A DNA stretch of 64,000 nt, from assembly GCF_005116445.1 (NCBI RefSeq), contig NZ_SWBQ01000005.1, forward strand, positions 62,001-126,000, in the 5' to 3' direction. Shown in pieces: positions 38,153 through 47,842 of this stretch. The position numbers and the translations under genes are program-made. The DNA comes from Pedobacter frigoris (GTDB lineage Bacteria > Bacteroidota > Bacteroidia > Sphingobacteriales > Sphingobacteriaceae). The notes under the pieces were generated by a model that was not told the DNA's origin, searched no databases, and saw only the letters and a program-made list of their open reading frames with translations. Each line of letters begins with the position of its first letter. The stretch's first letter is position 1.

Positions 38153-38332
38153 ATGAGATTAAATGTAAAATTAAGCAAAGATACCAAGCCCGATAAGCTT
38201 GCTTACAAAGAGGTGCAGCTAAAGAAAAAAATCAGACCGGAACGGCAGAAAATCCGGCAGCTTTTACGTTCCATGCTCCCGATGGAAGAAGAACAAAGAC
38301 AACTCAAAGATGAGCAAAATCTTTTCCGATAA
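38153..38332 (+). CDS. Small basic protein of the mobilization region
   Basis: ATG at 38153 opens 59 codons for a very basic, Lys/Arg/Gln-rich helical protein (MRLNVKLSKDTKPDKLAYKE; tail MEEEQRQLKDEQNLFR). A TTG at 38132 could add seven residues. I do not recognise it. Its position, just before the candidate oriT and mobC, and its charge suggest a DNA-binding accessory protein, but this is only inference. Confidence 0.45.
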   Translation: MRLNVKLSKDTKPDKLAYKEVQLKKKIRPERQKIRQLLRSMLPMEEEQRQLKDEQNLFR

Positions 38333-38417
38333 CTCCCCGATCCCATGATGAAATGTTTAGTACTTAACCAAGTTCCCGAAGGAATTTTGAGATCGCGCAG
38401 CCCCCGTTTTGGGTGCA

Positions 38418-38496
38418 GCAAAGATGTATTTCCGTCTACGGAAACTTCTTTGCCTGCTCCCGCAGGGAATGAAGGGGCTGCGGAACTTGCCCCTTC
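38418..38496 (+). other. Candidate origin of transfer (oriT): three consecutive hairpins
   Basis: Three perfect hairpins follow each other just before mobC. First: GCAAAGA (38418-38424) with TCTTTGC (38447-38453), containing the inner stem TTTCCGT (38429-38435) with ACGGAAA (38438-38444). Second: CCTGC (38453-38457) with GCAGG (38462-38466). Third: GAAGGGGC (38471-38478) with GCCCCTTC (38489-38496). The spot, next to relaxosome genes, and the stem-loop density are typical of oriT. The nic site itself cannot be picked by eye. Confidence 0.55.
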
Positions 38497-38520
38497 TGGA
38501 AAGACAAAAAGATTAAACTA

Positions 38521-38931
38521 ATGCCCAGGAAAAAATCAGCCGATCCCGGAAAAATATTGAGCCGCGTGCTGAGGATCAGGTTAACCGAAGCCGCATTTAA
38601 AAGACTGGAAAAGATCGCTAGAAGCAGCGATTGTCATACTGTTGGCGAGGCTGCAAGAAAGATCCTGAGCAAAGAAAAGATTACCCTTTTTTATAAAGAC
38701 ATTACCCTTAATTCCACAATGGAGGAACTGGCACTGATCCGTAAAGAACTGCGGGCAATCGGCATTAATATCAACCAGATTACCAAGGCATTTCACAGCG
38801 ACAAACGGGAAACCCCACAAATGGTGCAGGTCACCAAAGTGACCAAGCTTTATGAAAAGGTAGAAGCTAAAACGGACACTTTATTAATCCTGATCAACAA
38901 GCTTGCTGAAAAATGGTTGCCAAGATCATAA
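38521..38931 (+). CDS. mobC: Relaxosome accessory protein, MobC family
   Basis: A 136-residue basic protein. A ribbon-helix-helix-like N-terminal region (about residues 15-60, RVLRIRLTEAAFKRLEKIA) is followed by the MobC signature ALIRKELRAIGININQITKAF (about 76-96) and a helical C-terminus. MobC-type proteins melt DNA at oriT and help the relaxase nick. The start is 24 bases after the last oriT hairpin. The 3' end overlaps the relaxase gene by 19 bases, which indicates translational coupling. Confidence 0.85.
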   Translation: MPRKKSADPGKILSRVLRIRLTEAAFKRLEKIARSSDCHTVGEAARKILSKEKITLFYKDITLNSTMEELALIRKELRAIGININQITKAFHSDKRETPQMVQVTKVTKLYEKVEAKTDTLLILINKLAEKWLPRS

Positions 38932-40175
38932 CTGGAAAGAGTTTGAGGGGTGCACTGCACTACAATGAAAACAAGGTGCTGGAAGGAAAGGCCGAGCTGA
39001 TTCTTGCCAGCGGATTTGCCGGGGACATAGAGCGGATGAATTTTCACCAGAAACTCCATCGATTTGAAAACCTGCTTATGATGAAGCCTAGTGTTAAGAC
39101 CAATACGCTACATATCTCGTTAAACTTTGATGCTGCCGAAAAGCTTACAGATGAAACGCTGCAAAAAATAGCGGTAACTTATATGGACAGAATCGGTTTT
39201 GGTGACCAGCCATTTATTGCTTATAGGCACAATGACGCAGGCCACGACCACATTCATTTGGTGACCACTAATATTAGGGCAAACGGCGATCGGATAGACC
39301 TGCATAATATTGGCGCTAACCAGTCGGAAAAAGCAAGGAAGGAAATAGAGGAAGAGTTTAAACTGGTTAAGGCGCAAAGCAAGCAATACAAACCAGAGCC
39401 AGGTATTAAAGCGATTGATGTGGAGAAAGTCGTTTATGGTAAGTTGCCTACCAAACGAGCGATCAGTAACACGGTTAATGCGGTTATTGGTTCTTACAAA
39501 TTTACTTCGCTTGCCGAACTGAATGCAGTGTTGAAACAGTTTAACGTGATTGCAGACCGTGGGATTGAAAGCAGCCAAATGTTCCAGAAAAGAGGACTGA
39601 TTTACACCCTGCTGGATCAAAAAGGTGACAAGATCGGCGTACCCATCAAATCAAGTTCCCTATATACCAAACCAACATTACCCTGGTTGGAAAAGCAATT
39701 TCCAAAACATGAACAGAGCCGGATACAGTTTAAACCACAGTTGAAGCAGTCAATACATAAAGTCTTGTCTGCAAAACCAGTGGATCAGGCGGCTTTTAGT
39801 GCAGCACTGAAAGCCCAGGGCATTGCTGCAATTTTCAGGATCGGTGTAAATGGTCAGGCCTACGGAATCACCTTCGTGGACCATAAAAATAAGACCATTT
39901 TCAATGGTAGCGATCTGGATAAAGCATACAGCGCAAAGACAATTTTAAGCGGAATTAATAAGCAGGATATTTTACAAAAGGCAAGCCGTCCTTTACAAAG
40001 GTCAATGGGAAAGACCCAAAAGTCAACGAAAATAATTGACAGTAAAGAATCAAAACAGGAGGCTATAAAATTCTCTTCCAGTAAACACTCTTTACTGGAT
40101 ATGCTGATGAAAGACCAATACGATCAGTCCGGTCAAATCCCGAAGAAAAAGAAAAGAAAGAAACTCACAATTTAA
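38913..40175 (+). CDS. Relaxase/mobilization nuclease (MobP-type)
   Basis: A 420-residue relaxase that would nick oriT and lead the strand into the recipient. The N-terminal domain has motif I SGLR-like GKSLRGALHYN. The histidine triad HDHIHLV has His111, His113 and His115, the metal-binding motif III. The middle region (about 180-330) has SLAELNAVLKQFNVIADRG, typical of Bacteroidota relaxases. The C-terminal tail is Lys-rich (KKKKRKKLTI). It overlaps mobC and is followed 12 bases later by the coupling protein gene. Confidence 0.92.
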   Translation: MVAKIITGKSLRGALHYNENKVLEGKAELILASGFAGDIERMNFHQKLHRFENLLMMKPSVKTNTLHISLNFDAAEKLTDETLQKIAVTYMDRIGFGDQPFIAYRHNDAGHDHIHLVTTNIRANGDRIDLHNIGANQSEKARKEIEEEFKLVKAQSKQYKPEPGIKAIDVEKVVYGKLPTKRAISNTVNAVIGSYKFTSLAELNAVLKQFNVIADRGIESSQMFQKRGLIYTLLDQKGDKIGVPIKSSSLYTKPTLPWLEKQFPKHEQSRIQFKPQLKQSIHKVLSAKPVDQAAFSAALKAQGIAAIFRIGVNGQAYGITFVDHKNKTIFNGSDLDKAYSAKTILSGINKQDILQKASRPLQRSMGKTQKSTKIIDSKESKQEAIKFSSSKHSLLDMLMKDQYDQSGQIPKKKKRKKLTI

Positions 40176-40187
40176 ATCCAATTTACT

Positions 40188-42266
40188 ATGCAGACAGGAG
40201 AAAACATACAGGCATTGCGCAAGATCGCAGACTTTACAAGGCTGCTGAGCCTTGTCATTCTTGCCATCCATTTTTACATCTTTTGTTATGCCGCATTCCA
40301 GGGCTGGCAATTAACGGCAGAACTTACAGACAATATTTTAGAGAAAATCAGCGCAATGGCCGTATTTAGAACAGAACTGCTATCCAAATCAGCAGCACTG
40401 CTTTTATTGATTGTTTCCCTGATTGCGGCAAAAGGAAAAAAGGATGAAAAAATCAGGAAGCAAACGATTATAACCTACCTGATAACAGGTTCATTACTAT
40501 ACAGCATCAGCCATTTCTTTTTAGGGCTGAATACTACGCCTGAAACAATTGCCTTGCTTTATATCGGCAGCACAAGTTTCGGTTACCTGCTGATGTTAGC
40601 GGGTGGCAATCTGCTTTCCCGTTTATTGCAAGTCAATTTAAGCGGGGATACCTTTAACAAAGACAATGAAACGTTTCCACAGGAAGAACGGCTGCTGGAA
40701 AATGAATATAGTATCAACCTGCCAACCAAATACCACTTAAAAGGAAACGTCAGGAATGGCTGGATCAATATTATCAACCCGTTCAGAAGTACGTTACTGT
40801 CTGGCTCTGCTGGTGCTGGGAAAACGTATTTTTATATTCGCCACGTCATCGACCAGCACCTAAAGAAAGGGTTTTCCATGCTGGTGTATGATTTCAAGTA
40901 TAGCGATTTAAGCACAATGACCTATAACAAGTTGTTAAAATATGCAAAGAACTATAAAATAAAGCCCTCGTTTTACGTCATCAATTTTGACGATCTGATG
41001 CACAGATGTAATCCTTTAGAGCCACAAGGTATGACAGACATTACTGATGCTACTGAATCGGCTAGAACAATTATGCTTGGGCTAAATCGCGAGTGGTTGA
41101 AAAAGCAGGGTGATTTTTTCGTAGAATCTGCCATTAGCTTTTTAACAGCCCTGATCTGGTACTTAAGAAAGTATCAGGACGGAAAATACTGCACTTTGCC
41201 ACATACCATTGAATTGATGATGACTGACTATAAGCGCCTGTTTACTGTGCTCAATGATGAGCAGGAGATACAAGCCCTGCTCAATCCTTTCATTTCAGCA
41301 TGGGAAAAAGAAGAATGGGGACAACTCGAAGGACAGATCGGAAGTGCAAAGATCAGTATGGCAAGATTGGTGTCACCTAAACTCTATTATGTGCTGAGCG
41401 GTAATGATTTTACCCTTGACATCAATAATCCAGATGCGCCTAAGATTGTATGTTTAGGCAACAATCCGCAGAAATTGCAAACTTATGGAGCAGTGCTATC
41501 ATTATATGTAAACCGTATTCTAAAACTGGTCAATCAAAAGGATAAACTCAAATGCAGCCTGATATTCGATGAATACCCCACTTTAGTTGCCGATTTGGTA
41601 CCCACGATCACTACTGCCAGAAGCAATTTAGTCAGCTGTACGATTGGTATCCAGTCCATAGAGCAGGTAAAAAAAGAATACGGTGCAGAGCAGGCCAATA
41701 TCATTGCAGGCATATCGGGTAACATCATCAGCGGGCAGGTAACCGGAGACAGTGCAAAAAAGCTATCAGAAACCTTTGGTAAAATTGTGCAGGACAGGCA
41801 AAGCCTGAGCATCAACAGCAGTGACACCTCTTTAAGTAAATCCACACAATTAGATTCTGCGATACCTGCCAGTAAGATCGCTTCCTTATCGTCAGGGCAG
41901 TTTGTCGGTATGGTGGCCGATAATCCGGATCAGAAGATTGAGCTTAAAATGTTTCATGCGGAGATCATTAACGATCATGCGGCAATTAAAGCAGAAGAAG
42001 ATCTATACAAACCTTTACCAAAGATCAGAGCCGTAACCGATGAAGAAATTCAAGAGAATTATAGAAAGATCAAGGCAGACATTCAGGATTTGATTGCAGG
42101 GGAACTTGCGAAAATTTTGCCAGCGGTGACCGAACAAGAGGCAAAAAAAGAAAAAGAAAATCAGGGACAGCCTACAGCGAATGAGTCGCCCAGGCAAGTG
42201 GAGAAAAAAGTATCGCCTAAGCACCGGAAAACGCCAAAAAGAGAGAAGAAAAGTCTTTCGCTTTAA
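40188..42266 (+). CDS. VirD4-like type IV coupling protein (conjugative DNA transfer ATPase)
   Basis: A 692-residue inner-membrane ATPase that links the relaxosome to the transfer channel. Four N-terminal hydrophobic segments lie in residues 20-150. The Walker A motif GSAGAGKT is at 206-213. The Walker B region is SLIFDEYPTL (about 450-460), followed by TWxSIQ-like GIQSIEQVKKEYG. The C-terminal 45 residues are Lys/Glu/Pro-rich (KRRK-type tail). In CTnDOT nomenclature this corresponds to MobC/TraG-like coupling proteins, a naming clash with the VirB4-type TraG at 59628, so no symbol is given. Confidence 0.92.
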   Translation: MQTGENIQALRKIADFTRLLSLVILAIHFYIFCYAAFQGWQLTAELTDNILEKISAMAVFRTELLSKSAALLLLIVSLIAAKGKKDEKIRKQTIITYLITGSLLYSISHFFLGLNTTPETIALLYIGSTSFGYLLMLAGGNLLSRLLQVNLSGDTFNKDNETFPQEERLLENEYSINLPTKYHLKGNVRNGWINIINPFRSTLLSGSAGAGKTYFYIRHVIDQHLKKGFSMLVYDFKYSDLSTMTYNKLLKYAKNYKIKPSFYVINFDDLMHRCNPLEPQGMTDITDATESARTIMLGLNREWLKKQGDFFVESAISFLTALIWYLRKYQDGKYCTLPHTIELMMTDYKRLFTVLNDEQEIQALLNPFISAWEKEEWGQLEGQIGSAKISMARLVSPKLYYVLSGNDFTLDINNPDAPKIVCLGNNPQKLQTYGAVLSLYVNRILKLVNQKDKLKCSLIFDEYPTLVADLVPTITTARSNLVSCTIGIQSIEQVKKEYGAEQANIIAGISGNIISGQVTGDSAKKLSETFGKIVQDRQSLSINSSDTSLSKSTQLDSAIPASKIASLSSGQFVGMVADNPDQKIELKMFHAEIINDHAAIKAEEDLYKPLPKIRAVTDEEIQENYRKIKADIQDLIAGELAKILPAVTEQEAKKEKENQGQPTANESPRQVEKKVSPKHRKTPKREKKSLSL

Positions 42267-42346
42267 TTTCAAGGAGGACGTTAAAGCGCATTTAATTCTC
42301 CGTTTCTTAACAATTCTCAAATAAAAATTTAATATTAGCGGAAATT

Positions 42347-42375
42347 CTGGGTAAATTTAATGTTAAGATACCCAG
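42347..42375 (+). promoter_or_regulatory. Inverted repeat just upstream of the ECF sigma gene
   Basis: CTGGGTA at 42347-42353 pairs perfectly with TACCCAG at 42369-42375, enclosing TTAA-TG-TTAA. It ends 15 bases before the sigma-factor ATG, next to a -7-like TAACTTTA at 42381-42388. It may be an operator or a leader hairpin controlling the cargo's sigma factor. Confidence 0.4.
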
Positions 42376-42390
42376 GGGACTAACTTTATT

Positions 42391-42993
42391 ATGGCAAAAA
42401 TGATTCATAAACTGATCAATGAGGCTGAACTGTTTGCAGGTCTTGCAAATGGTGACGAGAAAGCTTTTGAGATTATTTATCATCATTACAATAAGCGTCT
42501 GGCTCCATTTGTTCAAAAGACCGTTAAATTTCCCGAAATCACTGAAGAAATCATTCAGGATATTTTTGTGCAGCTTTGGATCAACAGGCATTTGCTCGCC
42601 CAGGTAGAACATCCTACAGCTTATCTCTTTAACATAGCGAAGAACAAAACCCTGAAATATTTAAAAAAGATCGCAAATGATACAAGGCTATTGGATAGGT
42701 TAACTTCGACAAGCCCTACATTCAGCAACGATACCGAAGAGCGGGTTATATTTCGGGAAAGTGCGGAAATTATCGAGTTGGCAGTTGCCGGACTGCCGGG
42801 TCAGCGGAAGCTGATCTGGGAGTTGAGCCGTAATGAAGGTTTATCACATGAAGAGATAGCCGAGCGATTAAATATTTCTAAAAATACCGTTAAAAATCAA
42901 ATGGTTCATGCGCTGAAACATGTGCGGGGTTTCCTTGAAAACAGGGCGAGTATGCTATCGGCTTCGATTTTTTTCTTACTGAATAACAGATAG
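42391..42993 (+). CDS. ECF RNA polymerase sigma factor (FecI-like)
   Basis: A 200-residue sigma-70-family protein. Region 2 lies at about residues 25-92 (FEIIYHHYNKRLAPFV; EEIIQDIFVQLW). Region 4 helix-turn-helix lies at about 140-185 (LSHEEIAERLNISKNTVKNQ). Region 3 is absent, as in ECF factors. With the FecR gene 94 bases downstream and a SusC carrying an STN domain further on, it forms the usual Bacteroidota cell-surface signalling unit. When FecR releases it, it should transcribe the SusC/D cargo operon. Confidence 0.93.
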   Translation: MAKMIHKLINEAELFAGLANGDEKAFEIIYHHYNKRLAPFVQKTVKFPEITEEIIQDIFVQLWINRHLLAQVEHPTAYLFNIAKNKTLKYLKKIANDTRLLDRLTSTSPTFSNDTEERVIFRESAEIIELAVAGLPGQRKLIWELSRNEGLSHEEIAERLNISKNTVKNQMVHALKHVRGFLENRASMLSASIFFLLNNR

Positions 42994-43087
42994 TTGCATT
43001 TTTATTTTTTTTTGAGTAGTCCTTGTTTGCCTTAAATGGATCACATCCCTTAAAGCAGGAAGTAGCGCACAACCAAAAATCAAGAAA

Positions 43088-44275
43088 ATGAATATCGATC
43101 AATCCCGTATTAAATCACTTTTTCAAAAGCATTTGCAGGGTACCGCCTCGCCGGAGGAAATCCGTGAATTGTTCGATCAGATTGGTCAGGAAAAGAGCGA
43201 CGAAGAGATACTTTCTTCTTTGGATTCGGAGCTTATGGAAACAGACCCGCTAAATCCCTATGAGAAGGAAAGATGGGATGCTGTTTTTGTGAAGGTTAAA
43301 GATGATGTTTCCGCTATTGAAGAAGAAGTTCCGGTAAGAAGGAGGAAATTTGGTTATGGGAAAGTTGGCATAGCCGCTGCGGTAGCTACCATTATCATTT
43401 CTGCCGGAATCTGGTTCCTGAAAAATCCGGCTAAAGAAAATCCAGATCAACAGTCTGCCTATATGAATGACGTTGCTCCTGGAAAACAAGGTGCAACACT
43501 GACTTTAGCTAACGGTAAAAAAATCAGATTGACTGATGCTGCCAATGGTGAACTGGCTAAAGAAGCAGGCGTAATAATTACCAAGACAGCCAACGGGCAA
43601 CTGATCTATGAAATTAAAAATGAAAACACTGTATCTGATAAAATCAATATTTTAACCACCGATAACGGAGAGACCTATCAGGTGCGTTTGCCTGATGGCT
43701 CTTCCGTTTGGTTAAATGCAGCTTCAACACTAAAATATCCGGCATCCTTTGCAAAACTTAAAGACAGACGTGTAGAGCTTTCCGGTGAAGGGTATTTTGA
43801 AATTGCTAAAGACAAAGCACATCCATTTATCGTGAAAACAGCCGGGCAGGAAGTAGAAGTTTTGGGCACACACTTTAACATCAATAGCTATAATGATGAA
43901 CCTGCAGTGGCAACTACTTTGTTGGAAGGCTCTGTGAAAGTTACCTCTGGTGACCAGAAACAAATCATCAAGCCCGGTGAACAAGCTGTCAATAATGGCG
44001 CAACGATTAAAATCGCCAAGGTCAATATTGACAATATAACGGATTGGAAAGATGGAGATTTCAATTTTGAACGTGCTGACTTTAAATCTGTAATGAGAAA
44101 GGTCTCCCGATGGTATAACGTGGAAGTCATCTACGATGAAGGCGTACCAAACGATATCGAGTCCCTAGGTTGGGTTTCAAGGGAAAAAAGTCTATCTAAT
44201 GTGCTTAAAGCAATCGAAAATTCTGGTCAGGTACATTTTAAAATTGAAGGAAGGAAACTGTATGTATCAAAATGA
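43088..44275 (+). CDS. FecR-type anti-sigma factor
   Basis: A 395-residue inner-membrane protein. The cytoplasmic N-terminal sigma-binding region covers about residues 1-90. A single TM helix occupies about 97-112 (GIAAAVATIIISAGIWFL). The periplasmic FecR domain (about 180-290) contains YQVRLPDGSSVWLNAASTLKYP and FEIAKDKAHPFIVKT. The C-terminal DUF4974 domain contains VMRKVSRWYNVEV. It passes the signal from the STN domain of the SusC protein to the ECF sigma factor encoded just upstream. Confidence 0.94.
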   Translation: MNIDQSRIKSLFQKHLQGTASPEEIRELFDQIGQEKSDEEILSSLDSELMETDPLNPYEKERWDAVFVKVKDDVSAIEEEVPVRRRKFGYGKVGIAAAVATIIISAGIWFLKNPAKENPDQQSAYMNDVAPGKQGATLTLANGKKIRLTDAANGELAKEAGVIITKTANGQLIYEIKNENTVSDKINILTTDNGETYQVRLPDGSSVWLNAASTLKYPASFAKLKDRRVELSGEGYFEIAKDKAHPFIVKTAGQEVEVLGTHFNINSYNDEPAVATTLLEGSVKVTSGDQKQIIKPGEQAVNNGATIKIAKVNIDNITDWKDGDFNFERADFKSVMRKVSRWYNVEVIYDEGVPNDIESLGWVSREKSLSNVLKAIENSGQVHFKIEGRKLYVSK

Positions 44276-44381
44276 TCAGGATTATAAAAATATATCTCCC
44301 TATGTTGACAAGCGTATTAACAGATTTATTCACCTAAAAATCACACGGGAGATGAGAAGAATTCAACGACAGCAATGCTAA
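44262..44381 (+). CDS. Possible 39-residue protein overlapping the end of the FecR gene
   Basis: ATG at 44262 lies in the last codons of the FecR gene in another frame and opens 39 codons ending in RRIQRQQC. It is basic and tyrosine/isoleucine-rich. I do not recognise a family. The overlap with the upstream stop would allow coupled translation, but nothing else supports it. Confidence 0.2.
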   Translation: MYQNDQDYKNISPYVDKRINRFIHLKITREMRRIQRQQC

Positions 44382-44388
44382 CATAAGA

Positions 44389-44419
44389 ACAAACCAGAAG
44401 TGAAGCACCCCTGGTTTGT
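44389..44419 (+). terminator. 9-bp hairpin between the FecR and SusC genes
   Basis: ACAAACCAG at 44389-44397 pairs perfectly with CTGGTTTGT at 44411-44419. The sequence after it (GTTTGGAC) is only mildly T-rich. It would separate the sigma/FecR transcript from the SusC/D transcript. Confidence 0.45.
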
Positions 44420-44516
44420 GTTTGGACAATTAATAAAATATCAACCGTTTAACCGCAGAACGCCAACAGATTTCGACAGCCGGAGGCAAAACTGCACAGA
44501 ACCAAACTTTACGTAA

Positions 44517-47500
44517 ATGTATAAAAATTATACCAAGAAATCAGGTATACCCAAACGGCTATACCATAAAATATTGCTAATTATGCGATTAACCACCGTT
44601 ATATTAATAGCATCCCTTATGCAGGTCAGCGCAGCAACGTTCGGCCAGCGAATTACCATTAATCAACAAAATGCGCCGCTTTCTTCTGTCCTTAAAGAAA
44701 TCAGAAAGCAAAGTGGCTATGACATATATGCAGATAGCAAAGTCATATCCAAAGATCAAAAAGTTAGTGTAGCGCTCTCCGATGTTAGTCTCGAAGAGGC
44801 GTTAACAGCAACATTCAAGAATCTTAATATCACTTATAAAATCGATGGGAAAATCATTTCCATAAAAAGAAAAGAAAATCCTTCGTTTTTTGAAAACCTG
44901 GTTGCCCGATTTCAAGAAATTGATGTATCGGGGAAAGTGGTAGATGAGACCGGGAAGGGATTAGCTGGTGCTAATGTCAAAGTAAAGGGAACCAATAAGG
45001 TGACGACTTCCAATCAGGATGGAGAATTTCTCTTGCAGAAGGTGGAGGAGAATACCGTGCTGGAGATTTCTTATTTGGGGTATGTAACTAAAGAAATTAA
45101 GAGTTCCAAAAATTTAGGAATAATTCGGTTAGATGTTGCCACTTCAGATTTAGAAGAAGTGACTATTAATAAGGGATATTATACAACTACTAAAGAACTA
45201 AATACTGGTAATGTCAGCGAAGTGAAATCGGATGCTATCGCTCGACAACCTATTACAGATATATTGTCAGCGATACAAGGCAATGTACCTGGCCTCTTCA
45301 TCCAACAGAACAGCGGTGTGGGCGGTCGAGAGTTTACCGTGAGGCTAAGGGGTCAAAACAGCTTGGGTAACGGAAATGAACCACTTTACATAGTTGATGG
45401 AGTTCCCTTTAATTCCACTCCCCTTAACTCTACTAGAGTTACTGTGGGAGCATCGTCTGTTTCCAGTCCTTTCGCCGCTATCAATCCCGCGGATATAGAA
45501 AGTATTCAGGTTTTGAAAGATGCAGATGCCACCGCTATCTATGGAAGCAGGGGTGCAAACGGGGTGATCATTATCAATACTAAGCGTGGCCAATCTGGGT
45601 CTACAACTGTAGATGTTAATGTGTACAGTGGAGTAGGAAATGTGACCAGAACTAGACCGTTACTAAACACCCAAGAATATCTCGGCATTCGGAGAGAGGC
45701 ATTCAAAAATGATAATGCCACGCCAGGGCCCTCGGATTATGATTTGAACGGGACTTTTGCATTGGACAAGTATACCGATTGGCAGGAATTATTGATTGGT
45801 GGAACAGCCAAAGTAAATGATGCGCAGTTGGCTTTCTCTGGTGGTAGTCAGCAAACGAGTTTTAGATTTGCGGGAGGTTTTCATAAAGAAGGAACAGTAT
45901 TTCCAGGAGATTTTTATACACAAAGGGCTTCTGGCTCTGCTGCTTTTGCTCATACATCAAAGAACAACAGACTGAAACTTGATTTTTCAGGGCTCTATGC
46001 AAATAACATCTCCAGATTACCTGGCACTGACCTCGCTCGTTTCATTTTCCTTGCGCCCAACTCGCCGGACGTTTATACAGAATCAGGCGGATTGAATTTT
46101 GCAAACTATACTTGGGTAAATCCGTTAATCACAGCAGTAGAGCAGAATCGGGAAGCCTCAAGTAATTTGAATACAAATGCTAAACTTTCGTTCCAGCCAG
46201 TTAAAGGGCTCTTTTTTAAAACAGGACTTGGCTTTAATTCAGTAAAATTTGATCAGACACACAAGCAGCCTACACCATCGTTCAATACTGAAGGGTTTAC
46301 TGTCGAACAAATCAGGTTAAAAAGAACATACAACCTGAGTACAAGTAATTTGCAGACTTATGTACTTGAACCTCAACTCTCGTATACAACTAATATAAAA
46401 GGGGGTATGTTTGATGCAATTTTAGGTGGAACATACCAGGAAACTACTAACTCAAGGCTCTCCCAAAATGCCAGCGGTTTTGCAAATGATGAAGTCATGA
46501 ATAATCTACTGGTAGCAACTGCTGTGTCAATAACAGAGAACCCCATTATTAAATACCGCTACAATGCTATTTACGGGAGGATAGGGTACAGTTATCAGCA
46601 AAAATACGTAATCAATTTGACCGGTAGGCGTGATGGAAGCAGCAGATTCGGTCCAGGCAAACAATTTGGAAATTTCGGTGCTGTTGGCGCCGCCTGGTTA
46701 TTTGGGAAAGAAGATTTTTTTAAGAACTTTCCAATTCTTAGCTCCGGAAAATTGCGGGCCAGCTTTGGTACAACCGGAAATGATAAGTTGGTCGATTATC
46801 AATATTTGAGTACCTATACTGGTTATGCTTTTACTTATCAGGGCAATCCTTCCCAATTTCCTAGCCAGTTAACCAATCCCTACTTTGCATGGGAACGTGT
46901 CAATAAACTAGAGGTTGGCATGGATGTGGGAATGATGGACGAGCAGATTAATATTACGGCTAGCTGGTATAGAAACCGAACTATCAATCAGCTTGTTGGG
47001 TATAGCTTATCAGAAGTGACAGGCTTTAAAAGTATTCAAGCCAATCTTCCTGCGGTTTTGCAGAATAGTGGCGTAGAAATGGAAGTTAGTTTTGATCTAC
47101 AGAAGAAACGAGGACTGAATTGGAATACATCACTTAACCTCACATTTCCACGCTCAAAATTGGTCGCCTATCCTAACCTCGCGGGCTCAGGAACCTATGC
47201 GAACAGATATGAAGTTGGAATGCCTTTAGAGATAAGAAAATTGTACAGGTACACCGGTGTAGACCCTAATACGAAGCTATTTACTTTTGAAGATGTGAAT
47301 AAGGATGGATTAATTAGTAGCCCACAAGATTTGCGAATATCTAAGATCGGTCAGGATTTCTACGGAGCCTGGAATAATAATGTTACTTACAAGAGGCTGC
47401 AACTGGATGTAGTTGTAACTTTTGCAAAGCAAACAGGAGCCATTACACCATTTAATAATTTACCAGGAGCTTATGGTGGGGGAACTGGAAATCAACTGAA

Positions 47501-47822
47501 ATCCATATTGAATGGTGAAGACTATCCTCAGTCTTACTCTCAGAATTTTACAACCCCAATCGCAAACCAAATGTTGTTATACCGTTTTAGCGATAGTCAG
47601 CTAGCTGATGCTTCCTACCTCCGTTTACGTAATGTATCCTTGTCTTGGAAGTTCAGTGAAGACTGGAAATTTATGCGATTGGGAAAAGTATTTATTCAAT
47701 GCCAGAATCTGTTAACCATCACCAATTTCCAGGGTCTCGATCCAGAAACATCACGCATTGCCTATCAGGATGTAGTGCCGCCGCTTCGAGTTGCAACGTT
47801 AGGATTGCAGTTTATGCTCTAA
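44517..47822 (+). CDS. SusC/RagA-type TonB-linked outer-membrane transporter with STN domain
   Basis: An 1101-residue outer-membrane protein. It has an N-terminal export signal, then an STN signalling domain (about residues 45-115, QNAPLSSVLKEIRKQSGYDIY), a carboxypeptidase-regulatory-like domain (about 135-205, VSGKVVDETGKGLAGANVKV), a plug (about 225-350, with PLYIVDGVPF and DADATAIYGSRGANGVIIINT) and a 22-strand-type barrel ending in RVATLGLQFML. STN plus a neighbouring sigma/FecR pair means the transporter also senses its substrate. It is followed by SusD, its surface lid. Confidence 0.96.
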   Translation: MYKNYTKKSGIPKRLYHKILLIMRLTTVILIASLMQVSAATFGQRITINQQNAPLSSVLKEIRKQSGYDIYADSKVISKDQKVSVALSDVSLEEALTATFKNLNITYKIDGKIISIKRKENPSFFENLVARFQEIDVSGKVVDETGKGLAGANVKVKGTNKVTTSNQDGEFLLQKVEENTVLEISYLGYVTKEIKSSKNLGIIRLDVATSDLEEVTINKGYYTTTKELNTGNVSEVKSDAIARQPITDILSAIQGNVPGLFIQQNSGVGGREFTVRLRGQNSLGNGNEPLYIVDGVPFNSTPLNSTRVTVGASSVSSPFAAINPADIESIQVLKDADATAIYGSRGANGVIIINTKRGQSGSTTVDVNVYSGVGNVTRTRPLLNTQEYLGIRREAFKNDNATPGPSDYDLNGTFALDKYTDWQELLIGGTAKVNDAQLAFSGGSQQTSFRFAGGFHKEGTVFPGDFYTQRASGSAAFAHTSKNNRLKLDFSGLYANNISRLPGTDLARFIFLAPNSPDVYTESGGLNFANYTWVNPLITAVEQNREASSNLNTNAKLSFQPVKGLFFKTGLGFNSVKFDQTHKQPTPSFNTEGFTVEQIRLKRTYNLSTSNLQTYVLEPQLSYTTNIKGGMFDAILGGTYQETTNSRLSQNASGFANDEVMNNLLVATAVSITENPIIKYRYNAIYGRIGYSYQQKYVINLTGRRDGSSRFGPGKQFGNFGAVGAAWLFGKEDFFKNFPILSSGKLRASFGTTGNDKLVDYQYLSTYTGYAFTYQGNPSQFPSQLTNPYFAWERVNKLEVGMDVGMMDEQINITASWYRNRTINQLVGYSLSEVTGFKSIQANLPAVLQNSGVEMEVSFDLQKKRGLNWNTSLNLTFPRSKLVAYPNLAGSGTYANRYEVGMPLEIRKLYRYTGVDPNTKLFTFEDVNKDGLISSPQDLRISKIGQDFYGAWNNNVTYKRLQLDVVVTFAKQTGAITPFNNLPGAYGGGTGNQLKSILNGEDYPQSYSQNFTTPIANQMLLYRFSDSQLADASYLRLRNVSLSWKFSEDWKFMRLGKVFIQCQNLLTITNFQGLDPETSRIAYQDVVPPLRVATLGLQFML

Positions 47823-47842
47823 CCATTTATAACCTCATTATT

